Origin: Galerina marginata
Lineage: Eukaryota > Basidiomycota > Agaricomycetes > Agaricales > Galerinaceae
Direction: 5' to 3'
DNA length: 64,000 nt
NCBI GenBank assembly: GCA_023014335.1
Contig: JAECYW010000014.1
Span: 1,116,001 to 1,180,000 of the forward strand
The first letter of the stretch is position 1. Each line of letters opens with the position of its first letter. A program made the position numbers and the translations under genes. Below are positions 25,470 to 39,300 of this stretch, in pieces. The notes beneath the pieces were generated by a model, which worked only from the letters and a program-made list of their open reading frames with translations, did not search any database and was not told the origin of the DNA.

Positions 25470-26981
25470 ATGGAAGACGATATTGCAGCACTCGTACGTG
25501 CCTTCGAATATTTAATGGGCTATTGGAACTAATTTCAGCATTCTTAGGTTATTGACAATGGATCTGGCATGTGTAAAGCTGGCTGTTAGTGTTATAATCG
25601 CATTCTCCTCCTTTACATGTCAGCTTATGAACATTGTGTCTAGTTGCTGGTGATGATGCTCCTCGCGCTGTTTTCCCGTAAGATACGCGAATTGCTTCAC
25701 CTATTGCACGTACTGAGACTTCCACGTTTATAGTTCTATTGTGGGTCGCCCGCGTCATCACGGTGTTATGGTCGGCATGAGTAACAAGGACTCTTATGTT
25801 GGGTACGTGATGAATTGCACTGCAGGCCAAAAAAAAAGATTTATTCGAGTATACAGTGACGAAGCCCAGGCAAAGCGCGGTATCTTGACCTTGAAGTACC
25901 CGATCGAGCACGGTATTGTCACTAACTGGGACGACATGGAGAAGATTTGGCACCATACCTTCTACAACGAACTCCGAGTAGCCCCTGAGGAACATCCTGT
26001 CCTTTTGACCGAGGCCCCGCTCAACCCCAAGGCCAACCGTGAAAAGATGACTCAGATTATGTTCGAAACTTTCAACGCGCCTGCGTTCTATGTTTCCATC
26101 CAGGCTGTGCTTTCCTTGTACGCCTCTGGACGCACCACGGGAATTGTCCTCGATTCCGGTGATGGAGTTACCCACACGGTCCCAATCTACGAAGGATTCT
26201 CTTTGCCTCACGCCATTCTCCGCCTGGACCTTGCAGGTCGTGATCTTACCGACTACCTAATCAAGAACTTGACTGAACGCGGGTATCCTTTCACCACTAC
26301 CGCCGAGCGGGAAATCGTTCGTGACATCAAGGAGAAGCTCTGCTATGTCGCTCTTGACTTCGACCAAGAGCTGTTGACTGCTGCTCAGTCATCGGCCCTT
26401 GAGAAGAGCTACGAGCTTCCCGATGGGCAGGTCATTAACGTTGGAAATGAGAGGTGAGACCTAGCGCTTTGATTTAAAATTTCCTCTCTTTACATATAAC
26501 CTGTTTAGGTTCCGTGCTCCCGAAGCTCTCTTCCAACCCTCTTTGGTCGGGCTTGAATCCGCTGGTATCCACGAAACTGTGTAAGTCCGTAGACCTTAGA
26601 TCATATCAGTTTCACTGATTTATATTCTTAGATACAACTCGATTTACAAATGTGATCTCGACGTCCGTCGTGATTTGTACGGGAATATTGTGCTCTCTGG
26701 AGGAACGACCATGTTCCCAGGTATCGCGGACCGCCTGACTAAAGAACTGACAGCGCTCTCGCCTTCGAGCATGAAAGTTAAGATCGTGGCTCCTCCTGAG
26801 CGCAAGTACTCTGTATGGATCGGTGGCTCTATCTTGGCGTCCCTTAGCACCTTCCAGAACCTCTGGTGCTCCAAGCAGGAATACGACGAGTCTGGTCCTG
26901 GAATTGTTCATCGCAGTAAGTCACATCTCTATCGGAATAATTGCAAGTTTTGACGAGACCACATTACCAGAGTGCTTCTAA
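25470..26981 (+). CDS. Actin, copy 1 (divergent), 8 exons
   Basis: Exons 25470-25493, 25548-25584, 25644-25677, 25734-25802, 25857-26453, 26509-26580, 26632-26915 and 26971-26981 join to exactly 375 aa. It begins [20 protein letters not shown] and ends GIVHRKCF, both canonical. The nucleotide-binding loops [14 protein letters not shown] and [10 protein letters not shown] are intact. Compared with copy 2 it has unusual residues in the DNase-binding-loop region ([17 protein letters not shown] in place of [17 protein letters not shown]) and HETV in place of HETT, and it has an extra intron after HETV. Actin forms the filament cytoskeleton. Because the reading frame is intact and the substitutions are conservative, this looks like a functional but diverged paralogue rather than a pseudogene. 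Confidence 0.95.
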
Positions 26982-27797
26982 GTGGTGGTGTCGGTCAGAG
27001 TTTGATGGAAGACAATGTAGTAGGGAGAGAAAGCTATGCGCTGGTTGTATTTGCTTTGACATACGTGTTTTGTTCATAGCTTCGGTGTTGCACATCGAAG
27101 CGCATAAATATACTTAACCTCCGACGTTCCTGGACTTCGGGAACGGGAAGTTGAATGAAAAATATGGCCGGTTGTAGGAAAAGCATTCAACCAAGGGGAG
27201 ATATGTCCAAGGTAAGTATACTACTATGCACACATTGGAAGCAGATTATTTACATACAAAACTTATGCCACTCTGAGTCTCAGACTCGGCCTCTCTTGCC
27301 TCGCGGAACAAATGTATTACGATTCGAGGAACCTTACACGTATTTACGGTTTACTTTTCGAGTTGTTAGGCTTACCACCGATTTATACAAGATAAAAGCC
27401 CAGAGTTGCAAATAATAATGAGTGAGGGCTTCATGATGGCATTAAGCGCTCGTTGTCACGGCCGTTGTACTAATCCGGCCTAGTAGCCGCCGTTGGACGG
27501 TAAAGCGGGAATAACAATGAAAAGCCGCAACTACTTACCAGCGGACGGTCCTCTCTGTTTCAGCAACCTTATAACCGCTAGAGCTCGAGACAGTAATGTT
27601 CATAGTTAGCAGTAAAGATGCATATGCCGCTGTCGATTTATACTTCTAGTAGTCCCGACGCTGCTCGCATGCTCTAAATGCGGACCTGCGGTTGACCTGC
27701 GGCTGCCTAATCAACTGGTCTATGACGGCCTTTCCCAATCCACTTGTTATCCATGTCAGTGAAGCCGGCGGGCAACCCTTTCTCTGAGAGCCGCCAC
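26982..27797. other. Intergenic, no supported gene
   Basis: This is the 3' flank of actin copy 1 and the promoter region of the collagen-like gene. I see no coding signal. Confidence 0.45.
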
Positions 27798-27804
27798 ATA
27801 AAAG
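27798..27804 (+). promoter_or_regulatory. TATA-like box of the collagen-like gene
   Basis: ATAAAAG, 76 bp upstream of the ATG at 27880, at about the spacing seen for the two actin TATA boxes. Confidence 0.4.
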
Positions 27805-27879
27805 GATGCTGCAAGCAACCTTACAACTGCATTCACAACAGACAGACTCAAAGCTCACCGATCTACCACAATTACCAGC

Positions 27880-28310
27880 ATGCACTTTTTCATCGTCCTC
27901 ACCCCCATTCTCGTCGGTCTTGCGACCCAAATTTCCGCACTTCCGGCGCTAGGTGCACCTCCTTGCAGCCAAGGTACTTGATATTAAATATTCGACTGGG
28001 ATGTTCATTCAAACTGACAATGCGATTTTGAGGTTGTTCTGACACGGCCTACAACCTTCTCCCAGGCATTGGTGGCCTTCCAGGTCTCCCTGGTGGATTC
28101 CCCAGCCTCCCGGGCGTTCCAGGTCTCCCAGATCTCCCTGGTGGCCTTCCTGGTGGCTTCCCCGGTCTCCCTGGTCTCCCAGGCGGCACCCCAGGCGTTC
28201 CCGGTCTTCCTGAATTCCCCGGTGGGTTTCCTGGTCTTCCTGGCCTCCCCGATGCCACCCCTAGTGGCCGTCCAGTCGTTCGACTGGCCCACGATCCATC
28301 TTTCGCGTAA
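27880..28310 (+). CDS. Small secreted collagen-like Gly-Leu-Pro repeat protein, 2 exons
   Basis: Exons 27880-27973 and 28033-28310 join to 123 aa. Residues 1-20 form a clear signal peptide ([20 protein letters not shown]). A short segment with two cysteines follows (PPCSQGCSD). Residues 42-104 are a proline/glycine repeat built from GLPG, GGFP, GVPG and GLPD units, that is G-x-P/x-P-G triplets with hydrophobic x (L, F, V, I). The tail [18 protein letters not shown] is non-repetitive. The repeat is too short and too irregular (GG and P-D breaks) for a classical collagen triple helix, but it resembles collagen-like or elastin-like modules. A secreted cell-wall or matrix role is inference; no family assignment is possible. 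A TATA-like box precedes it. Confidence 0.7.
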
Positions 28311-28539
28311 AGCTGCTAATGAAATTAAAAGCAGGTGAGAAATTTCATTAACACACTCGAGTCCTGGTAGTCCTGGGTCGTAGTGCTTGGGAAGCGACGC
28401 TGATCCTGATGATATAGGATCAAGTTCGTAGCATACGCAGACGCAGAGATAACCAGACATGACATGTAAAGTGGGTGATAGAAACGGCGATTGTAATAAG
28501 ATGCTATTTCGTCATCTGAAGGAGGAAGAACACCAGACC

Positions 28540-28885
28540 AATTGTTCGAGTTACCTACAGCGCTAGCTGCTGAAGAGAATTCTTCTCTGACAAGATTTAT
28601 GAGCTTCCCGACACGACCATGTTACCAGGTATTGCAGACCGTTTAACGCAGAGGGTGATAGCACCTTCGCCTTGTAATATGATGACCAAGGTCGTGGCCT
28701 CGGCTAGGCGCAACATTTTGTCAGGATGCTGTCAGCCTGGGCACTTCCAGACCCATTGGCACCTCAAGCAGGGATAAGATGAAAATTATGCCCAATGAGT
28801 CCATCGCATTAAGTCTGCCTTGCGTCAAGCACAGTTGTGGGGGTTAATCAGATTGTATCGCGATTTAAAACGCGCTTCTAGCGGA
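28540..28885 (+). pseudogene. Decayed actin copy (3' half)
   Basis: The stretch from about 28600 aligns with exon 7 of actin copy 1: ELPD-like sequence at 28598-28610 is joined by a deletion to ACGACCATGTTACCAGG (28611 onward), then IADRLT, SPS, KVVA, TFQ-like and KQ segments with frameshifts. It reaches GTCCATCGCA at 28799, equivalent to GTTCATCGCA at the end of exon 7; the following splice donor GTAAGT has become TTAAGT. A GCTTCTAG near 28876 matches the final KCF-stop exon. Stops, frameshifts and the lost donor make it non-functional. It lies between two intact actin genes on the same strand, so it looks like a dead member of a tandem array. Confidence 0.8.
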
Positions 28886-29638
28886 CAAGGCGGTGACCAG
28901 GACCAAAGTGGGAAACGTCGGAGAGTGGGAGATGAAAACAACGTGCCGCTGTTGGTCATGTTAGGCTCCTAACCAGTATTCTGCTCACATGCAGCGCCTC
29001 AAATCGGCCAGATATTTGACTCGAACCCTACCTGGTTTCAGAAACGTTGGATGCGATCGATAGTTTGAGAGAATTAGCGCCCGAGTCCGATTCAGTTTTT
29101 AAGGTTATCCCGAGATTAAAAAGGCTTTGTGTTCGATTTTGTAAGTAGAAGGCCTAAGCACTTATGGCTTTCAACAGAGCCTCCAGGAAAAGTTCCCCAC
29201 CGGCAAATAGCCGATTCAATTCACAAGGAGCCGGCAAGCAAGTTCAGGGCCATTTTTGTCCATAGTCAGAAATAGAAAACCTGATCCAGCGGTTCCAAGA
29301 ATGTTGTCGCCCTTCAAAGCACGAACGCAAAACTGTACTTAAAAAGATGAAAATCGAGACCTGAGGTGAAGAGAGGAGGTGCACATGTCGAGGACACAGC
29401 CATCAGCCACAGGTATCCATAAAAGGTAATGGCATAAACCTGCCCTCACGCAAATCGGATAAGCACAGGGGAACTTTGAATTCTCTTGTTCACCTTCGTC
29501 CATCACCTCAAACCTTCCGGAGCTCGTCCAGGGTGAGTTTGTCGTCGTCGTCGTGACAAACGATGTCCGCAGCTCGCAGCACTGACTTTTGTTCTGTCCA
29601 TTTCTCGTTACTCCATCTTGCTGCGCATCTGTATCGCC
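28886..29638. other. Intergenic, no supported gene
   Basis: It begins with sequence that may still be decayed actin 3' flank and ends in the promoter region of actin copy 2. No coding signal. Confidence 0.4.
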
Positions 29639-29645
29639 TATAAAT
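29639..29645 (+). promoter_or_regulatory. TATA box of actin gene 2
   Basis: TATAAAT, 80 bp upstream of the ATG at 29725, identical to the box upstream of actin copy 1. Confidence 0.5.
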
Positions 29646-29724
29646 CGATCCATCTAAATTCTAAACCGCAGCTCACATATCGCCCAACAACTTATCTTCT
29701 CAGTCCGCTTAACGAATAATTACC

Positions 29725-31242
<1,518 letters not shown>

Positions 31243-33383
31243 ACGACTTAATGACAATATACGAGAAGACGGCGCGGAGGTGTTTCGTAATAGAAAAGCA
31301 GTCTGGCGCTGGTTGGTTGGTGTGTTTGGGGAATGTAATCCGTTTGATGTTCTTGTTTGGCGCTGAACTATTGTCGAATACATGATATTTTTGACTTCTT
31401 TAATCGATACATATCTTGTGTCTTTGTGCTCGATATATGTGGTTTAGGTGTTCCTTGCTTGTTTTGTGAACTGGTCGCTTGCTTGCATTCCCTGTTTTCT
31501 CTCTCTCTTAGAGTTGGACGCTTGCTAATTGGCCTCTGTCTATTTTGTACAGGTTTACAGAAATTACGAGGTGTAAACAGCAATGCCAACATTCGTAATT
31601 GTCATTGATTCCTTGCTGGTATATCATCCATTTCGTTCGCCACAGAACTCGGTCCAATTCTGTGCGACTTTCAGTGTTGCTGTTGATAACCTTCCATCGT
31701 CACGGGGAATAATCATCCAACTACGTCTGTCAACCGAACTTCAGGTTTTACGCTTTAATCTATCTTCTTTCTTTACGCTCTCACATCCAACTTGACAGTC
31801 ATACCATTTGTCTCCTGCTTTTATGCTGCTCTATTAGCGTTCTCTCGGCAAAACTCTGATGTTCAAAATGCCGTTGAGTGAAACCGGCAGCAGTGGGACC
31901 ATTCTTCCTGAAAATATGAAGCCCTTTGCATAGAGGCTATAGCAATACCACTCTCTGGACCTCAATCCAGAATTCAGAGCCCCTTGGCTGAACCCACCAG
32001 CCCACAATGGATCATCGTCCAGTGAATCCGCTGCATCAGGAAGCGACCTAGTGACACCTACTTACATTCATTCTGTCTAATGTGTTTACAGATAAGGAAA
32101 GGAAGTCCTCTTGTCGGGCTTGCAGTTGAAAGGTATGTTTTTCCGACAGTCCATTAAGTATACGTCCATTAATGCCGTGATCTCGAACAGGTTTATCCAT
32201 GGGGCCACAGCTCAAGGCAAGCGACGCCTTCCAAGCCATGGTCGTAGGGTACTGAGACTGATACAAACAAGTCTCGTCTTCAAAAACCTTGCAACATCCT
32301 TCAACTATTTACAAGTTAGAACTGAGGCCAGACTTGACTGGAGTATCGCCGCAAGTTACAAAATGCCTGTTCATTATTACTCGTGCTTATTTCAGAAATG
32401 AAAGTCTATAATTGCTGAATGCTATGCAATGTCCAAAATACCCTTACTCGTTCAGACAACGTCTGAACATCATTTTCCCAATCGTCCGGCACCAGATTAC
32501 TAGAGGCCGTGCCAGAAGATTGGCGCGGGATACCGCCAGCAGGCGACGTCGAGAAGCACTGGACGAGCTCGAGAATCAGCCGGGGCTGAGTTCCCAGTGA
32601 GTCTGGAAGTCTGCGGATCTGCCTGGTGAGTAGAGGTGCCAGGGAGGTGATGTAGGTCGAGAGGAAGGGTGCAGGCATGCGTGTCGAGGCGGCGGAGCAG
32701 CTGGACACTGGAAATTGGAACGAGACGAATGACTGAGATGAAAGGCAGAATTGATTAAGCAAGAGCAGGGCTTACGAACCTTCTATGTCGTTCCTGGTCG
32801 ATCATTTGGGTGTCCATCTCGTAAACAGCAGCGAACGATGTAGAGAATGGGTCTGATTAATCGAAGAAGAGAGGGAGAAACGCAGATTTATACAACATGA
32901 ACAAACTTTCAACTATCATTGTACGAGGAAAAACCTGCGTCCTCGTCTCCGGCGCAACAAGCTAAAAACAACCATCATAAGTTCATTCATTCATTCATTA
33001 CTCCATGAAAGCCTTCTCAACAACATGCAAGAACTTTTATTGGCCTCGCAAACGTACACCATCGACCTCGTGTGTTGCCGACGCCATAGCCTTCGACTTG
33101 TTCCGGTTTTCCGTGTCAAATCTCGGTGTGTCTGCCAATCTCGCATTCTGTTTTGCCATCTGACTGTTTGAAACCTTCAGAGCACTTGGAAATGGCCTGG
33201 GACAAGGAGCTCGTTTGGGCACAGGCCGAATTATTCTCCCACCGGAACTCTCCAGAGCCAAAATTAGGTGGTGATGGTGCCAGCCTAGGTGGGTAAGGCG
33301 CATAAAAACAGGACTACATATTGCGGCAGTGTTAAGAGGTTGCGGTCTCCCATCATCCAGTGGGTTCGTTGCAACGTTAATCG
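31243..33383. other. Intergenic, mostly without coding signal
   Basis: This covers the 3' flank of actin copy 2 and the upstream region of the NACHT-WD40 gene. The only structured sequence I can point to is the short diverged repeat at about 32475-32570, listed separately. Other open frames on both strands are short and carry no motif. Confidence 0.45.
32475..32570 (+). repeat. Diverged copy of sequence also found at 41.05 kb
   Basis: About 95 bp match 41045-41140 at an estimated 70 percent. In one plus-strand frame both copies read QSSGT...PED-RGIP...EKH, so the match is conserved at protein level. The 41-kb copy sits in a longer lysine-rich open frame (40972-41250), while this one is interrupted by stops. 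The two copies lie either side of the NACHT-WD40 gene, in the same orientation. Confidence 0.5.
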
Positions 33384-36300
33384 ATGGCATCCGACGAGCC
33401 AGACAAGAAGATTCTTCGTTTGACCGGTCAGTCGCTCAACTGTCTAGCCCTCTTTCTGAACCTGAACACCGAATCTACTCGAGTAGTTGTGAAAGGCTCC
33501 GGCTTCAGACTGTCCAAACCTCGCAACATTTTAAAGAGATTCTCCACAAGCCGGTTCCTCGTAGAAGTCTTGATCACCCCAGATGACGGCCAGCAGAGTC
33601 GTCGCACTGAGGCCTGCGAGGGCAAAAATCCTCTGTGGGATACCTCGTTTGACCTGTAAATAATCGCTCCTTCGGTTTCGAACAGACCAAGAGCTGATAT
33701 ATCCTACAGGACCGTCACCGATAATTCCGTCGTCCAACTGATAGTTTATTTCAGTGCCAGTGAGGGAGAAGAGCGATGTGGGGAGTTCTCTGTCGCCGTG
33801 AAAGAGATATTCAAGGGATTTAATTCCTCGCCAGGTGAATAAGTAGTATTGGTTGACCCACATTTGACCGTTCTGAAGCCATGCTAGAAACCACGTGCCT
33901 GGCATCTGGCGTACCCAACAAACCTTCCAACTTGACAATTCGCACCGAGTTCATCCCCCTCAACAATGAGGAAAGCCGCAACAAGCTCCCCAATGAAGAC
34001 GATGCTGCTGCTGCTCTCGAAAAGGCTCATACGCGTCTGGCAGCACCGCATGATTCACAGTTACTTCCAACGATTTCCGAGGGTCTCATGACAGTTTCTG
34101 AATCTGACGGACTAGCAGATGTCATTGATTGCGTTGAGAAGATTTTGAAAATTGGGGATGCCGTAGCGGATGTGAGTCGTCTATATCTCCTTCGCTTATC
34201 CTTGTGGACTCAAAGACACTTTCAGGCTCATCCATATGCGAAGGCTGCGTGGGCGGTGTTATCCTTGATACCCAAGGTCTGGTGGGCTCACCATTCCAAT
34301 TATTTTTACTGAATCGTCGTGTGCTTCAGATGGTCGTGCACCAAGCCGAACTCAAACGTCAGATAGACGAACTCTGGGAAACAGCTGCAGACATGCTTTC
34401 TTTCCTTCGAGCAGCCCAGCCTGTCATCGAGCCCCCATTGTTGCCGACGGTGTCGGCCATGATGAAGCAGATCCACGCATGTGCTGTGTATGTTAAGAAT
34501 TATGGCGAGAAGGGATTTATAGGTGTGCGAGATACACGTCCCCACAGGCGTCCACTGACACTTTCCAGAGCGCAACATGTCGGGTGGTGCCATTAGTGAA
34601 TTCGTGTCCGCCTTCGAGACATTGAAAAAGCGCTTTAATGAGCGCTCTGCTCTTGAGACCTGGAAGCTCGTCCATTCAATGGAGGGTGGGGTGGCGCGAA
34701 TTGGTGCCTCCATTGCTGAAATAGAAAACCTCGGTAAGTTCCTTGAATTCTCAGCCTGCAGGGTTTGTTTGCAACTCATTTCACTTGCTCAGAAAAGAGA
34801 AAACTCTTATTGTCGCTGCCTGGTGCATCTCTTCCCGGTGTGCAGTGGGACCTCGGCAAAATATGTCTTCCAAAGACACGAACGCAACTTCTCGACAAGA
34901 TCATCGCCTGGGTGCATTCCCCCGAAGATCCGCGCAGAAGTCTATGGCTGCATGGTGTTGCTGGATCTGGCAAATCCACCATCGCAAACACCATCGCCAA
35001 AATATTTGATGACCTTCACTGCCTTCTCGCAAGCTTTCGCTTCGCGACACAGACTTGCGATAACCCTCGCCACTTGTTCGGAAACATCGTCTCCCAGATG
35101 GCCCGATACCACCCAGCACTCCGCGGGGAGATCATCACCACCATCGAGAGTCAAAGCGACATGAACGGACATCCGCTTAGAAATCAGTTCAAAGTGTTCA
35201 TCGTTGAGCCTTTGAGCTCGATGACGTTCGCTGGCCCGGTCCTCATCGTCATTGACGCTTTGGATGAGGCGGCAACTCGCAGCGCCGATGGGAGCGTGGG
35301 TAGCAAGAAGGAAATGCTGGCGGCTCTGGCAGCAGAAATCCCAAACCTCCCCTCCTTCGTTAAAGTGCTGATAGTCAGTCGGGACGAGCCTGACATCAGC
35401 ACTCATCTTAGTTCTTTGAGTTATCAGCTGAGCATCGACAGTTTCCCCGACACCGACACCGACATCCGGGCCTACATCTACCACGAGATGTCAAAAATCC
35501 AGCGGAGCTCCAGCTTTCCCAGCGACTGGCCGACTGATGCCATGTGCGCGGAACTGGCCAAACGGGCATCTGGCCTGTTTCAGTGGGCTAGAGTGGTTTG
35601 CACATACATTCAGGGATATGGTCCGCAAAGTCGATTACAGGACGTGCTCTCGCAGCGCAAGGTCGACACGGGTAGGAAGGGGCCCAAGTCCGAGTTGGTT
35701 CTCGACGAACTCTACTTGAACATCCTGCAGAAGGTATACGATACTGTTCAATTTCCTCTTGAAGACTTCCAAGCCATCTTTGGCTGCATTCTCTGCACCA
35801 AGATGCCTTTCACGCAGAAGGCACTTCACTCGTTCCTTGTGGTCGGGGTCGATGAGGCCAAGCCGTCTCTCGACGAGTTAGAGTCTCTGATTCGTAGCTA
35901 TGGCTCGATCCTCCAGGTGGAGCCATCTGCGGAGGTCGCCAATTCAAGCAATCCCGAACAACTCGTCCGCATCCTTCATCCATCTTTATACGACTTCTTC
36001 ATCTTCTCAACACGATGCACAGACGCGCGGTTCCATATCGACACCACCACCCACAATGACCGCATTGCTGCTCGATGTTTTGCTGTCATGGCATCAATGT
36101 TGACCCGTGACATATGCTCGATTCGTGATCCTACAAAGTTTAATTGGCAGGTTGTTGACCTCGTCGACAAACATATACCAGCACATTTGCGATACAGCTG
36201 TCGATTCTGGGCCCGACATCTCGTGCTCGTCAGAGATGCAAAAATGCTTAACATTGCAAAAGAGTGGTTGTTCGAGCATTTGCTCCACTGGTTGGAGGCT

Positions 36301-39300
36301 ATGAGCCTTCTTGGCGACATTGACGATGCTTTTGCGATGCTAAAGATGACGGAGACATGGTTTACGGTGAGCCTCTTCAACTCTCACTGTTTTCATTCCC
36401 TTGAATGCACACCAGCAGTCCGCAATGGTCTCCAGTGATCCTGTACTAGAGTTGCTGAGAGATTCGATACGATTTTTGGAGTATTTTGATCACCCAATAC
36501 GAAGCAATGCCGCGCACATCTACATCTCTGCCCTCCCATTTACACCTTCATCAACGATGTTGTCAAGAACATTCACGCCCAAAGTGACGCACATTCCTCG
36601 TATCATTTCGGGTCTTCCTCCGACTTGGTCACCATGCGTCGCCACATATGAATGGGCGGAAATATCCCCAGACCGATTGCACCTGCTGACTCGGGTTTCA
36701 GGCCAGAGTCATCAGCTACAGATCCGCAGTTTTGTGACGGGTGCAACAATCGGGGCTCCGCTCATGCACACTGCACAAATAGATTATTCTCAATACTCGA
36801 GAGATGGAAAGTTCATCTTGACAATGTGTGCTGACCGCATCATACGGGTGTGGAATGCTCAGGGAGAAGCTCATTGCAAACCCTTACACCCTATCGATAA
36901 CCCGACAAATGTCGTTACAATGGTTCTTTCGCCAGACACAACGCATATTGCTGCTACTTTCAGGGACAGCACCCTCTACCTCTGTGATACCGTAACCGGT
37001 AACTCTTTAGCATTCCCCAAATGTGATCAGAGAAACACATATTTTTCGCCAGACAGGAAACATCTGTTTACCGGTTGCTCAGGTGGCATCATGATTTTGG
37101 ATGTAATCACCGGTGATGTGGTGTGTAAGCATCGCTTAGAGAAGTTGCAGGATAGCTGGGGGATTGTGTTCCTCGCCCAAGGAAGTAGATTTATGCATAG
37201 TGTGGACTGGATACCTATCCATCTGGGAAATTCTTACACGCACAACAACACTGTCAACAGGGATGCCAACCAAGTGGTAGACTCCTGGACCGGCTCTAAG
37301 ATTAGGCAGCCACTTGGTTCAGGAATGGTCTCTTTCTCTCCAGACGGATCACGCTTGGTCTTTGCAGGGAAAAGCAGATCCACATTGTGCATTTATGACA
37401 CTTTGACAATGGATCTAATCTCCGAGCTTACAATCACTCCATTCAACCACCATGCATGGTGGGGCAACAGGCTATATACGATAGTTACGAAGAGTCTCGT
37501 GGGCGTCATCAGTCCCGGTCGACATATTAGCACCATTATTAACACCATCGACACAACTTCTGGCCAATTCATAGGACCGCCCCTTACAGCGCCTTCAGAC
37601 AATCCATTGTCCGCAGCATCCTGGTCTTATGATGGCGAGAGCATTATAACCATTTACGAGGACAGGGTTGTTCGTGTTTGGAATGTGCGAGCAGGTGTCT
37701 GCGAAATCTTCGGCCCACTTCCCTGCACAGATTCGGTGCACCTCATTGACATTTCCAGCAATTCGAAACGCTTTATCACTTCGAATCACTTTGTGTACCA
37801 GGTTTGGGATCTTGACACCCTCCGTCTTGGTTTTCAGCCCCCAGAGTTTCCACAAGCGACGACAATGATCACTACATGTCCAGCATCTTCGGTACTTGTT
37901 GTCACAAATGAAGACATGATGCATAGAGTTTGGGACCAAACGACAGGCCTTCTTGTATGCAGTATCCAGAGCACGCATACACAGAGGATCACATCGACTG
38001 CCTGTTCTGCAGACGGGACATATTTTGCTTCTGCTTGCGAGGATGGAAACATTTCCGTTATGTCCCTAGCACACGAAAACACTTCCTTCATGCTTACAGG
38101 ACACACAGGACCTGTGACTTCTCTTGCGTTCTCGCAAAAGTCTGGAAGACTGGCCTCGGCATCAGAGGACATGACCATTCGAATATGGGATGTTGGCGCT
38201 AGAGCAGAAGCCCAATTTGCATTGAGTAGCAGTTTTCGACTCCTCACCTGTATCAGCTTCTCAGCTGACGACTCGGCCATTCTTGCCGTGTCTTCTGAAA
38301 AGCATATTGGAATCGTTCATATCCTCTCCACCAACATGAGTCGAGCAGTGGGCCTTCCAGTTCGTTACGACAAAGATCTAGATGAGCTTTACGGCCTACG
38401 TACTCCTCGCACTGCATGGGCCACAGTCCTTCCCAGTCAACACGAAATTCTTTCACTTGATGCTACTGGCCAGCCGCGAGTTTGGGAAACTGCTACGGGG
38501 AAATTGCTTCGGGTACCAACGCAGCTGTGGACTGAGGGCCCATTGAGCGCTGTTGGGTTCTCTGCAGACGGCAGTCGTGCCTTTTGCTGCTACGAAAACC
38601 GAGGCAGTCTGCAACTGTACAACTACATGACTGGAGCGGAAATCGGCAAGCCCATTATCATTACTGGAAACATTGCCGCATTCCAGTTCTCCGCTGATGG
38701 CCGGAAGCTGGTGACTGTCTCGCAGAATATGTACATTGCTCTGCAGGTCTGGGACACGGATTCCGGAAGTTTGATCGTGGAGAGTGAAGAGAGGTTTTCA
38801 GGGTCAACTGTCTCGTTCGCCTTTTCTCCAGATGGATCCGCCATCTGTTGTTCTGATTCAACTGGGGAGGTGCGAGTATTGGATACCAGAACTGGGAAAA
38901 CAAGGTGGCGGGAACAACTCTATCCATTTGCCGGTGTGTCAAAAGTTGCCTTTTCACAGGATGGCACTCTTGTTGTTGTCCGCTGGAACTCGCGGTTTGC
39001 ATCATTTGACGCCAACACAGGACTTAGAGCCGCGGGAGACGACATGGATGCTGACCAAATCCCTCCCTTGTATGATCTCAAGACTCAAAGAGGGATAGAT
39101 TCTACAGTTGTATCTCCAGATGGGTCCCGACGAGCCTTTGTCACACCAATTCCCTCGCAATACATTGTCAATACGCAGACACTTTCCATTATCGCCGCCT
39201 TGGAGCCCATTCCAATGTCATCCATCTTCCTTCCCCAATTCTCCTTAGACGGCAAGCAAGTGGCTGCAATCACTGACCACGAGAAGATTGCTGTTTGGGA

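Noticed and set aside
28005..28460. Gly/Arg-rich minus-strand open frame
   Set aside because: Antisense of the collagen-like repeat; its repetitiveness comes from the GLPG units on the plus strand.
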